From NCBI GenBank assembly GCA_963575745.1, contig CAUYUJ010014353.1, positions 201,906 through 239,405 on the forward strand: a stretch of DNA of 37,500 nt, written 5' to 3'. The DNA is from Prorocentrum cordatum (lineage: Eukaryota; Sar; Dinophyceae; Prorocentrales; Prorocentraceae). The notes beneath the pieces are model-generated. The model ran no database searches and was not told the DNA's origin. It saw only the letters and a list, made by a program, of their open reading frames with translations. The translations under genes were made by a program, and so were the position numbers. Positions 22,301-27,594 of this stretch are shown in pieces (the first letter of the stretch is position 1; the number at the start of each line of letters is the position of its first letter).

Positions 22301-22932
22301 TCGGCACGCCTCCAGAGCTTCACGTCCGTATTCGTGTTCCAGCGCCTAAGCGCTCGTTTCCATTGTCGATAGTGGGCCCACCCGGGCCAGGTGGGTGGGT
22401 CGCTGAAATCGCCTCGACCCCCCCAGCCACCACCGTCTCCGGCGTCCCACGCCGATCTCCGGCGGTCCGCCCAGCTGCCGTTCCAGTCGCCCGAGCTCCA
22501 GGCCTCTGCGAGCCCGGGCTTGCCCTGGCCGCCGTCGCAGCTGTTCCAGCCTCCGCCTGTGTCACGCCACCGGCCTTCCCCTCTGACGTCTTTGTCTCCG
22601 TCCTGGTGATCTCGCTGGAGGCCCTCACCTCCAGCCTCACGCTCCCCACTGGGAGCTCCTCGATCACGACCCTCACGCCAAGGGTCCTTGCCGGTGTCGT
22701 GCCACTCGTCATGTGACTTCTCCTCGTGGGCGACTCCTCGATGACCACCTCCGTCTGGAGCTCCTGATCTGATAGTCTCTGACACTACACTCTTGATCAA
22801 GTCCCTGAGCTCCTCGCGGCGGATGGTCACCGTGGCGTTCTGGCTGCCCGAGCTGCTGCCTGGAGTCTCCTGGCTGCCCGCGCCCACGTGGAAGTCCGTC
22901 GCCTCCGTCCCTGCCTCGCCGTCTGCGGGCAT
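13396..22932 (-). CDS. Gag-Pol polyprotein of copia retrotransposon (3178 codons)
   Basis: The start is the first ATG after an in-frame upstream TGA; stop TAG at 13396. Domains by residue: Gag 1-530, helical and charged in the middle with an acidic patch near 400-425; a CCHC knuckle at C532-C535-H540-C545; a retropepsin motif VDPGA with D612 (DPGA rather than DSGA/DTGA); hydrophobic spans near 778-795 and 860-877; residues about 879-1426, low-complexity Gly/Ala/Arg/Ser where ORF B overlaps; a methyltransferase-like domain about 1610-1770; integrase HHCC H1843, H1848, C1877, C1880 and catalytic D1907, D1965, E2000; RT with D2653 and the VDD motif D2744-D2745, plus YGLDDAPVAW; RNase H D2903, E2966, D3025, D3075. 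The C-terminus is a Gly/Pro tail. The polyprotein makes, copies and integrates the element cDNA. How Gag is over-produced is not evident, since there is no Gag-Pol frame break. Confidence 0.93.
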   Translation of the reverse strand: MPADGEAGTEATDFHVGAGSQETPGSSSGSQNATVTIRREELRDLIKSVVSETIRSGAPDGGGHRGVAHEEKSHDEWHDTGKDPWREGRDRGAPSGEREAGGEGLQRDHQDGDKDVRGEGRWRDTGGGWNSCDGGQGKPGLAEAWSSGDWNGSWADRRRSAWDAGDGGGWGGRGDFSDPPTWPGWAHYRQWKRALRRWNTNTDVKLWRRAEKFLKLFEYSFQAKFEDISEDKLCSTEWIDVILQRMDLMAGEREGDDLRRAGRKAFFEASRETKEGLTQFVHRREAQLQEAEGMDLWMSSKLKGLLLEEGAGLSAQGVQNLRTLTQGRTDFEYVAWALKQMDAGGAERLLPGRSGAALLAESEGFGPGASDAASGAFQTSPPPPSGRSEVGVDGEEDDANYYDYDEEVEGDSGEESAWDAEALLAELEDLNLCEDQLEEFWVMMEGRRPVGRTWKQNKELKRAARKDREYFGAKPKAGERHPPRRPPPSPAGASRTRGSSGRRDRGAPGRSREGRGIRGRLTIEQQMKVTRCKRCQQKGHWGRECPKFGDHVGGGQAGGDQRARAGGERQKMSAYMFEGFSGESFPLWRDEADQISSGAVYIVAEADQALVDPGAGSDLVGVQALNREAQALATHGLTYVEIPRSHRPIKAAHGIGGMGRVISVILFPLCLGGVFGIIETTVLADNVPHILSVNLLDFLKCLIDLPGNEMTSQTLDEVIPLNRLPSGHRLAQIVCRLAAPACVPDSALKRYPFLKKDSFEIGGRAPPVMSDDGVVSQYLISLSLMIVIISLGTTMWGPCMGKLGDLREYLDELQGKVLGGLRWPRAQLASDHWAGASGSSRAKVKGRRPRARAGPRRASWVLVAWSALLISSVASLGSIAEAFKHTRFSNQRRHPERSSDVAGSLAGVGALPAGHGRQDRAQGEESDRGVSRSTSKRVRVRGLSRVLGRYGDAGHVCQSDGRVHGAAVGAGTFQRTGQRFDGLGRSSRGSGATGIGIGSITVNRSAAVDRRGGPPARDAASGGRDPSPGRTPAYSASAAARGRRLAERLAAATATGDVSTSRESSAWASSSSQTPAWVHDGRIGTLIVRRGDDSCGSGELILGLRRSARSRAGAAQAATQAAATQAAARLSASRRPDQVLWEPARIGIKMLAVWAATGVGAARRSGPSRPSSAVGRRGRAGCRRLSAAGSGHAPERPRLSRWRGGADHGQLTEYPAAGTTVATVPGARGREGAFPRAGGAGPDGDDRYGGSEHSYSGGGGPPADLSAAAGDQGVAGGLRGVRRGGGHHAADDGGHADAAELRGDDRAASGDDARADWQRGDGSLQSSSGRSAGDRSADGGGQHGADRGAAQLRRSVAGPCGRSASTAGPPAAGLESSSGAGRSSRRVDDDDGSALQFNAQRAGAHPGGGSGAGPPGVGSPSGPALERPEASGRCQASREKGPSFSISACFAQCNCETHDPHSTSGPRGASQTRGAPPPTSSPLNSSQGRKRSRQTWDDLGPEWLDGDATNDDHEVACGASIRKALGECAAMFGFGGAGASPQLGLDESYPTRQRAKVSFSEVFSPPRIAPEVARAGAPLGAQASWDLRQGWDSSRRTDVRELWRHLKEDKPETVWLCPECRAFSAINRINRDRMDPVEWQRIVSDGVRDLVLCMEIAEYQVNQGRYFAFEHPLYASSWGSSVVRCVSSLPGVKRIRVDMCSFGMQVDSRGLNKKPTGLLSNHPLLLQRLGGHLCTGGHQHAVLEGGSITTKASRYPLQFSRTVARAVAEYWAGAPVRSKAAWADLVEHDYPEGEVGQAERESEVVSSESEDEPETRPTSKGGKTTFEEIEPSEDEKRLIYKLHVNMGHPEVRKFARVLRAGGAKRRLVRWASTKFHCSECAERARTGLHRRVALPRTFRFNHIVGVDLIYLEFQGVTRPYLNIVDHGSNLQVMVRVPSATASEVWSEFLRAWIRPLGAPQFLISDGGSEFGARFARGLEQWGVCHHVCDADSPWQNGRVERHGGWVKERVRSELEAGSFVPETIEELDDLITELVAHKNRFWHRGGFSPLQLVFGENPRLPHDILSDDHRGLPGWQDLIRPSAEQDEAGAEFARAQQIRAEARRLAMETTSREKISRASRAKPPVVQRYSPGQWVFVWRHFSRASSRADALGRRRDGWCGPGVVVLSEGGTVWVAVRARLWKCSQEQLRLASPEEEYGLQLAQDPQWQELLLASRTKRVSAVDVQREGPPPDDSLDEPTIVDPDSGPRIPGPAAVPREETGPEERSSRPNPSRVGPMGLPRPPRSRAGSRAGSVVAQPGSRLPSIPETREPSEMARSITPPTAPPSPRRDERDEEGPGGSRSPTEAHGPPGEASSGNGDPVIPPPPAPVSLPPAPTPAEGRQSRTRLRQPSDVPLCIARARAESCPPEMKRAKTEGGSDSSAPAPPEVTSPGGASLLPPSPKVGGDGGVGSGPGPSQERPPMISGSEPAASVRDRVRAIEGRGRSRSPSGAGFEGATEDFGLAAEQGGVRVFPMQSNWTGVCEDGGTFATGRGAEVSLKKLSPAERAKFSASDQKEWAAMMGTGAVRVVPPARAKVIRRELPDRIISSRMVRRWKPVEGTFAEPEAKSRWCVHGHRDPDSGSLAVYAPTPQTSSIMMFLQVSANLHQFLDIADVKNAFCQSNPMQRAAGQIFVEPCEGIDLEPGALIELLVNVYGLDDAPVAWRRTVVSYLEQNGFVRSLLEPCWWMRYGSQGQILNMMLLEVDDFMIGSCDSTSRVWVRQLLEARFKFGKYRDCHESPVDFAGRRITLGEQKITVDQEKYILEEIRPLSLAKGRISRSDSPLEPDEFRALRSLVYKFNWVGRESRPEAAGIASILASRLKSATIYDVSCANKLVKHLRTTASRGLTIWSLDPDRMAFVSFSDAGGVGADIKMNDDRGLPADPTQGAWLVLATDKSVLLNSSVKASFLGWRSSKLRRKVPSTLAGETQALSAAVAEVEYLQVLYRDVMFQDVDVPECRRASGPFTTVLRRDCKLGSRENQVHVVDAKSIYDTMLKEGNASAKDRRTALDLAIICETLERARGSVRWIPHGRMPVDPLTKDDITKSNAALADLMTRGRLILVDESSELDRHREAPELKDRSQLASKRQLARSQNMLSWQEFRDQELYQVGGGGGGGPISSHSSPSWPDVPPGLPPPSFQ
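18657..20234 (-). CDS. ORF B: overlapping +1-frame ORF inside the copia element, unknown function
   Basis: 525 codons in the +1 frame relative to Gag-Pol. The first ATG is at 20234; the frame opens after a TAG at 20316-20318 that lies in a spliced-leader-like relict. I do not recognise a family. Visible features: an N-terminal hydrophobic stretch MLLALWLAWALSQQVMGG (signal peptide or anchor), an acidic/Ser patch, a Pro/Gly/Ser-rich disordered part to about 225, a zinc-ribbon-like pair C231-x-H233 and C251-x2-C254 around a YYGNQHG stretch, then about 270-430 of Gln/Met/Leu-rich helix of coiled-coil type, and a Pro-rich C-terminus ending in PDQL. Its composition looks like a real protein, whereas the Gag-Pol frame reads low complexity here. 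It could be a captured cellular cDNA, an accessory retroelement protein, or the true middle of the polyprotein reached by frameshifting. Confidence 0.7.
   Translation of the reverse strand: MLLALWLAWALSQQVMGGKTEPRAKKATEEFLARRRNESESEVSLESSVDTEMPGTFVNPTAEFTAPQLEPGPSSGPGNGSTASAGAVEVQAPQESASGASRSTDRPLWTVEEAHPPATQPAAGGTPAPAGLPPTQPRQPHGDAGWPRDWPPPQRLGTSAPHGNPQPGPPAAVKPPPGFMTAGSGPSSSGAGTTPAAAASSSSGSGGPPAAEQVPLKPPPKPPPPKLPPACQHPADRIKYYGNQHGSGSRCLQCGQRLVWAPRGAQGPAGPPQQSAAEAARAAAASAQQAVDMLQNDPAFRAGGAALTTVNSLSTLLQGLQWQLSQVPEGVRALSRVQEALDQMATIAMAAQSTPTQVEEGLQQIFQQLLAIKGSLGAFEEFGEVVDTMQQTMVGMQMQLNSVETTVQQVAMMLVQIGNAVTGLYNHQVAAQQAIAQQMEAVSTAPTAGQHSSGDPWQAHAGGQPPPPDHPPPGWSPPQEQGGAPAASTTTTGQPFSSMLSELGPIPEEAPVLDRLEWEVLPDQL
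20297..20318 (-). promoter_or_regulatory. Relict spliced-leader-like sequence just upstream of ORF B
   Basis: The minus strand reads CCGTAGCCAGTTTGGG then CTCAAT. Aligned to the dinoflagellate leader with one extra G, 19 of 21 leader bases agree. It sits 63 nt before the ORF B ATG, where a leader would sit in a mature mRNA. Such relicts are known from processed cDNAs returned to dinoflagellate genomes. In the Gag-Pol frame it encodes part of the second hydrophobic span. Confidence 0.65.
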
Positions 22933-23057
22933 GATCACCTTGGCCGTGGATCCCACGCTGCTTCGTCAGTGCGAGCGCGGCCGCGGACGAGGGCGCGCGA
23001 GCGGGTGGCCGCCTACCTCGTGGCAGGGTCGCCTCCGCCCATGGCACCTCGCCCAGG

Positions 23058-23073
23058 CCACGCTCCGCTACCA
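23058..23073 (-). other. Primer-binding site, initiator Met tRNA type
   Basis: Two nucleotides inside the 5' LTR the minus strand reads TGGTAGCGGAGCGTGG. The complement of a eukaryotic initiator tRNA-Met 3' end (human, from memory) is TGGTAGCAGAGGATGG, so 13 of 16 positions agree, including the first seven. Initiator Met tRNA is the usual primer of Ty1/copia elements. The host dinoflagellate tRNA may match better. Confidence 0.75.
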
Positions 23074-23075
23074 AC

Positions 23076-23181
23076 TGTGGCAGACGGAGATAGACTAGGT
23101 GTTTTACCCTTGAGCCAAATTGGTCACGGACAGAAACTCCTGACGCTGAACCTATCAGTTAAAATCTGCCTCACTGCAACA
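23076..23181 (-). repeat. 5' LTR of the copia element
   Basis: 106 bp, identical to the 3' LTR except at 23160. Read on the minus strand it starts TGTTGCAG and ends CTGCCACA, giving imperfect 8-bp inverted ends. It holds a spliced-leader-like stretch at 23109-23129. At 106 bp it is far shorter than most copia LTRs, leaving little room for a promoter. No TATA-like box is obvious. Confidence 0.95.
23109..23129 (-). promoter_or_regulatory. Spliced-leader-like sequence inside the 5' LTR
   Basis: The minus strand reads CCGTGACCAATTTGG followed by CTCAAG. The dinoflagellate leader, from memory, is CCGTAGCCATTTTGG followed by CTCAAG. Eighteen of 21 positions agree, with differences at positions 5, 6 and 10. 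The base before is T, allowed by the degenerate first leader base, and the next bases are GGTAAAAC. The CTCAAG end supplies an AG that could serve as a trans-splice acceptor. A role as the repeated (R) region is my inference. Confidence 0.7.
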
Positions 23182-23185
23182 GTCG
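23182..23185. repeat. Target-site duplication GTCG, right copy
   Basis: Partner of 13120-13123. Removing the element and one copy restores a continuous GTC/GCC-rich frame across the junction. Confidence 0.55.
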
Positions 23186-23556
23186 CCCCCGTCGCCGCCT
23201 CTGGCGTCGCAGATGCCGCCGCCGCCGCCACTGCCGCCCCCTCCCAGAGCGCTCCTCCGGAGGTGAAGACCGGCGCCGCCTGCTTCACGGCGGTCCTCCG
23301 GGCGGCGGGGGTTGCATCGGGAAGCGCCTCGAATCCGTCGTGGTGCATCGGCCACGAAGGGACATTGGCCCGTCAGTAAGCAGTTCATGCTTAGCCCGAA
23401 TGCCGCACTCGAGTAAAGCACTAACCTGAAAAAGTGCGGCAGCCACGCAAGAGAAAGGAAAGGCGAGCAGCACTGCAAAAGTAGAGGGCCAACCAGTGGC
23501 GATAGTAACGTCTGAGCCGTCGGATTTGCCCAGCGAAGGATGTGACATGAAAAACG
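23186..23556 (+). other. Right flank of the element: possible Ala-rich host reading frame, then unassigned
   Basis: Downstream of the insertion the plus strand stays open to a TAA at 23377 and reads Ala-rich then more mixed (EVKTGAACFTAVLRAAGV). Joined to the left flank with one target-site copy removed, it is in frame with another Ala/Val-rich stretch ending at 13123. This may be an interrupted coding repeat, but trinucleotide repeats give such frames by themselves. From 23380 to 23556 I see nothing recognisable. Confidence 0.3.
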
Positions 23557-23695
23557 ATGTCTCTCGCCGTCCTCTTCCTCCTTTTCCTCCTCCTCATCCT
23601 CCTCCTCGCCTCCTCCTCCTCATCATCATCCCCATCCTCCTCCTCCTCCTCCATCCTCACCCTCCTCTCACATAATCCTCCTCCTCATCATCAAC
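23557..23695. repeat. (TCC)n tract
   Basis: TCC/CTC units with ATC interruptions. Together with 24396-24535 it brackets the composite repeat. Confidence 0.85.
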
Positions 23696-24160
23696 CCATT
23701 CTCCCTATGAATAACTCCTCCCTGTCCCACCCCGAGGCGTGTCGGGGAGTGCTGGCTGTTTCTCCGAGACTTCTTGACCATGGCAATAAAAAGTTGCAAC
23801 AGTTTCACGGATGGAGGGCGGGCCGTCATCAAAATGTGGCTCTCGCCTTAGCGCCGCGCGCGCTTCTCTTGAAAGTTCGCAAGAGCTTCACGGATGAAGG
23901 CGGATCGTTCTCAAAATGTGGTTGTCGCCTGGGTGCCGCGAACACTCGTCTTCATATGTGCAAGAGCTTCACAGAGTCGGGCCGTTATCAAAATGTGTTT
24001 TCCGCCTCAGCGCCGCCCACATTGGTCTCAAAAGTTCGCAAGAGCTTCACGGATGGAAGACGGTATTTTTTCAAAACGTGGCTCTCGCCTCAGCGCCGCG
24101 CACACTCGTCTTAAGAGTTTACAGCAGCTTCAAGGATCTTTATGGCTGAAGTCCCAGAGA
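23696..24160 (+). repeat. ~81-bp satellite, locus 1
   Basis: AAAATGTG (or AAAACGTG) recurs at 23831, 23913, 23992 and 24074. Units carry GCAAGAGCTTCACGGATG and CTCTCGCCTCAGCGCCGCG. The lead-in GAATAACTCCTCCCTGTC matches locus 2 (28660). Confidence 0.85.
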
Positions 24161-24395
24161 TGATATTCTTGGCGCCATGCAGGCCTGCCAGGGCGCAGCA
24201 TGAGCATTGATTCGCGGCGTTCAAGCACCAGGAACGGTTCTCTGGCACGGTTCGGGAATGTCAAACGACTGTCTTCCAACTGGGCACATCCAACAGTGGA
24301 AATGAATCCTTGTAGGGAAGTGTGAAGAGGGAACTCGGAGGGCGGGTTTATTGCCCCATCGCTGATGGGTCTTAGGTTTACGCTGGTCATACTCC
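24161..24395 (+). repeat. Composite-repeat 3' module, copy 1
   Basis: Contains CAGGAACGGTTCTCTGGCAC, then AGTGGAAATGAATCCTTGTA, then CATCGCTGATGGGTC just before a (TCC)n tract. It aligns in order with 29085-29325 and in its last part with 32185-32265. Confidence 0.7.
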
Positions 24396-24535
24396 TCCCA
24401 CTCCTCTTCCTCCTCCTCCTCCGCCTCCTCCTTCTCCTCCTCCTCCTCCTCCTCCTCCTCCTCCTCCTCCTCCTCCTCCTCCTCCTCCTCCGCCTTCTCT
24501 TCATCCTCCTCCTCCTCCTCTTCCTCCTCCTCCTG
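24396..24535. repeat. (TCC)n tract
   Basis: Uninterrupted stretches of TCC/CTC following the composite repeat. Confidence 0.9.
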
Positions 24536-24835
24536 GCCAGAGAGGCGCGGCGCGGGTCCTGAAGCCGCTCATGCCCTCGCACATCGTGCCCTCGTATGCC
24601 GTGTCCCCCGTCTTCTCGATCTGCGGGCGGCGCGCGAGCGCCGCCGCCGCGGCGGCGGCGGCTGTCTTCTCGATCTCCGCGAAACGTCTCGGCATGCCGC
24701 CCGCCGCCAGGGCTCGCGACGAAGCCGCGGCGGCGGCGGCACGTTGCCCCTCCACTTCGCCTGTCGGCAGCCTCCCGCCGCTGCCGGCCCCACCTCGCCC
24801 TCGAGCCGATGGCCTGGCCCTTTTCCTCCCTCCTC
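24536..24835. other. GC-rich, GCC/GCG repeats, no gene supported
   Basis: Ala/Arg-coding trinucleotides near 24635-24660 and 24725-24745. No motif. Confidence 0.45.
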
Positions 24836-25145
24836 TCCTCCTCCTCTCCTCCTCCTCCTCCTCCTCCTCCTCCGCCTCCTCCTTCTCCTCCTCTTCTCCT
24901 CCTCCTCCTCCTCCTCCTCCTCCTCCTCCTCCTCCTCCTCCTCCTCCTCCTCCTCCCCTCCTCCTCCTCCTCGTCCTCCTGCTCCTCCTCCTCTCTTCCC
25001 CCGCCTCCTCCTCCTCCGCCTCCTCCTCCTCCTCGTCCTCCTCCTCCTCCCTCCTCCTCCCTCCTCCTCCTCCTCCTCCTCCTCCTCCTCCTCCTCGCCC
25101 TTGTCCTCCTCCTCATCATCATCCCTCTTCCCTCCTCCCTCCTCC
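24836..25145. repeat. (TCC)n tract
   Basis: About 300 bp of TCC/CTC. The minus strand reads poly-Glu/Arg; the plus strand poly-Ser, poly-Leu or poly-Pro by frame. Confidence 0.9.
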
Positions 25146-25199
25146 CTCGAAGCAGATAGCGCACGATAGCGAACGGTATCTTCCAACATGCCTTCAAGA

Positions 25200-25850
25200 G
25201 GAGCCATGACCGTCCCAAGACGGCTCCAAGTGGACACGGAGTCTCCCAAGGACCCCCCCGAGAGGCCAAAATCCTCCCAAAACCGTCGTGTTGTATATTC
25301 TCGCCTTTTCGCTTCCGATGGGCTCTTGAGGCCTCAAGATGGCTCCTCTAGCCCAAGTGAGCCCCGAGATGGGGCCCAAAAGAGCCCCAAGACGGCCCCA
25401 GAGCGCCCACGAGGGCCCTCAGAGCGCCCCAAGAGGCCGGTTTTCGGCTTCCGAGGGTGAGGGGGGGGGGGGGGGGCGTAATTGAGCACCCCCCTTCTTT
25501 GATCAATGGCCCCCCAGGTGGCCCCAAGAGGTCCCCAAGAGGGCCTCAAAAGAGCCCACAGAGGGCCTCCAGAAGGCCCAAGAGAGCCCAAAGGGCTTCC
25601 AAAAGCGCCCCCAAGAGGGCCCCGCGAGAGCCCAAAAGAGGGCATCCAGAAGACCCCGAGAAAACCCAAAGGGCGCCCCAAGAGGGTCTCCAGAGGGCCC
25701 CGAGAGAGCCCAGAGGGCCTCCAAGAGGGCCCCCAAGAGAGCCTCCAAAAGGGCCCCGAGAGAGCCCAAGAGGCCTCCAAAAGGGCCCCAAGAGAGGGCC
25801 CCAAGAGGGGCCGCACCGTGGCCCCAAGAGAGGCCTCCGAGGGCCTCGCC
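25200..25850. repeat. Degenerate CCAAGAGGGCC minisatellite with a 16-G run
   Basis: Repeated GGCCCCGAGAGAGCCC / GGCCTCCAAAAGGGCCC units; G homopolymer at 25461-25476. Same family as 6800-7445. Gly/Pro/Arg/Lys frames (plus) and Leu/Gly/Ala frames (minus) are repeat artefacts. Confidence 0.8.
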
Positions 25851-26133
25851 ACATCGCAGCTGCGTGCTGCTGCACGTCCCTCCGATCGGGGCAGCTCGCT
25901 TGGTGACTGCTCTTGCACGGGCTGGCGAGGACACGCGAGGCCTCGGGAACATAGAGAGAGCGAGAGAGAAGGAGAGGGAGAGATGGAAACGGAGAGGGGA
26001 GGGAGGAGAAAAGGGCGAAGCGCATGGAGCCATTGGGGGGGCGAAGGCCCCGACTTCTGGATCCGACGCCGTTCCTTCCAGTGCCCTCAGGCGCGCCGCC
26101 TCCCCCGGCGTCTGACGTCGCGGGAAAAGTCAC

Positions 26134-26268
26134 GACGATGGCAAAACAAAGGGCAAGCAACACGACCAGCGGGCTCACGACACCATCCTCGTGCCCGACC
26201 TCTCGAGCAAAGTCGATCCAGTGCGGGTCCTGGGGCCCCAGGCGGGATGAAACTGCCCGCCACGCTTT
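26134..26268 (-). CDS. Probable internal host exon with a membrane span
   Basis: A 135-bp exon-like block begins after the acceptor TTCCAG and ends at the donor GTGACT, phase 0 at both ends. Its 45 codons read as ordinary protein: an amphipathic start, then WIDFAREVGHEDGVVSP, then a hydrophobic span PLVVLLALCFAIV. The surrounding frame degenerates into repeat-coded residues on both sides. Partner exons were not found; the nearest upstream sequence is GC-rich and low complexity. Function unknown. Confidence 0.45.
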
Positions 26269-26640
26269 CTGGAACGACGCCGGGCCAGAACCACAGCTCA
26301 AGGCCAGCCTGGCCAGAAACCAGCTCAAGGCCAGCCCCTGGCCCCTGGCCCCCCAAGGCCTGGCCCCGTTTCCCAGCGGCGCGCAGCCGTGGCGACGAGA
26401 GGGCCCCCGAAGGCCCAGACACGCCCGAGAACATCCAGGAGAGGCCAAGTTCAGCTGGAGGCCCACCTGGTGGAGCGCCGTGGCTCCAGCTTGAGCTGCT
26501 CCGACTGGACTGTAAGCACCGCCCGAGGCGCCGAGGGGGCCCCGAAGACTAAGGAAACTGCCGAAAATCACCCAGAGCCTCCGAGAGCGTCGCGGCGTCG
26601 GGGTCTCCGCTGCACCCTCGCTGCCGTCTCGGAGGCGGCG
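26269..26640. other. Unassigned, possibly intronic
   Basis: GC-rich sequence upstream (minus strand) of the 26134-26268 exon. Contains repeated AAGGCCAGCC words near 26300-26335. Confidence 0.3.
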
Positions 26641-26649
26641 GCGGCCGGC

Positions 26650-26676
26650 GACGGCCACGACGACCACGACAACACC

Positions 26677-26724
<48 letters not shown>

Positions 26725-26768
26725 GAAGGCGACGACGACGGCGACGGCGACGGCGACGGCGGCGGCGG

Positions 26769-26800
<32 letters not shown>

Positions 26801-26809
26801 ACCACCACA

Positions 26810-26856
<47 letters not shown>

Positions 26857-27062
26857 AGGGACGACCGCGACGACCACGACCATAACCACGACCGCGACGG
26901 CCACGACCACGACCACGACCAAGGCCACAACAACAACCAGCACCACGACGGCCGCAACGACGACGACGACGACCACCACCACCACCACAACCACCACCAC
27001 GACGACGACTACGAAGACCACGACGACCACGACGACCACGACGACGCCCGCGAAGACGACGG
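26650..27062. repeat. (GAC)n trinucleotide tract
   Basis: About 410 bp of GAC with GGC, CAC and AAC variants. Plus frames read poly-Asp, poly-Thr or poly-Arg; minus frames poly-Val. Confidence 0.9.
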
Positions 27063-27074
27063 CGTCGGCTGGGG

Positions 27075-27235
27075 TGGCGCCCGCGGCCGAGGCGAGGCCG
27101 CGCAAGCGCCTGCACCGGGAAGCCGAGGTCGCTGCGCAGCGTCACGTGGGTGATGGTACAGTCGTTCGCAGAGCCGCTGGGCTCTTCCACGACGCAGCCG
27201 CCTGCGCGAGCGGCGGCGACGGCGACAAGGACGAC
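27075..27235 (-). CDS. Possible host exon next to the (GAC)n tract
   Basis: The minus strand here reads CVVEEPSGSANDCTITHVTL and onward as mixed, non-repetitive protein, flanked on both sides by trinucleotide repeats. No clear splice sites could be fixed. It may belong with the exon at 26134-26268 or with the gene at 27595-28296. Function unknown. Confidence 0.25.
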
Positions 27236-27594
27236 GACGGCGACGGCAACGGCGACAAGGACAACGACGCAACGACCACCACTACCACCACCACCACGCC
27301 ACGGCTGCGGCGGCAGCGGGAAGGAAGTCGTCCGCGACACCGCGGGCGCCTGGTTCGAAAGTTCAGGAGGCGGTCCAGGCAGGCGAGAGCGAGACAATGG
27401 CGAGCGGATTGACGGCGATGGCGCGCGCAGGTGGAGCAGACAGGAGGGGACCTCTCAGAGCCCCTCTTCGACTGCCGAGGGAACGAAGGACGATGACGAG
27501 AAGAGGCCGAGGTGGAGCGGGCGCACAGCACTAGCAGCGCGCGCAGTCTTCGCGGAGCCCTCGCAAAAGCCCAGCGGGGGCGGCGGGGCGCGGC

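Larger units (their letters stand above)
13124..23181 (-). mobile_element. Complete Ty1/copia-type LTR retrotransposon, dinoflagellate type
   Basis: A 10,058-bp element lies in minus orientation. Seen directly: terminal direct repeats of 106 bp that begin TG and end CA, a tRNA-type primer-binding site 2 nt inside the 5' LTR, a single open frame spanning almost the whole interior, and a 4-bp flanking duplication (GTCG). The domain order Gag, CCHC, protease, integrase, reverse transcriptase, RNase H, with integrase before RT, defines Ty1/copia. The LTRs differ at one site (13208 versus 23160), so the insertion is young. The frame has no stop or frameshift and the catalytic residues are in place, so the copy may be autonomous. 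Extra features compared with ordinary copia are hydrophobic spans after the protease, an overlapping ORF, a methyltransferase-like domain and spliced-leader-like sequences. The short LTR and the missing canonical polypurine tract next to the 3' LTR are odd. Confidence 0.95.

Noticed and set aside
24130-25269. Minus-strand frame of 379 codons rich in Arg and Glu
   Set aside because: Translation of (TCC)n tracts.
25546-27105. Long minus-strand frame of 519 codons with poly-Val stretches
   Set aside because: Most of it is the GAC tract and the CCAAGA minisatellite; only 26134-26268 within it looks like an exon.
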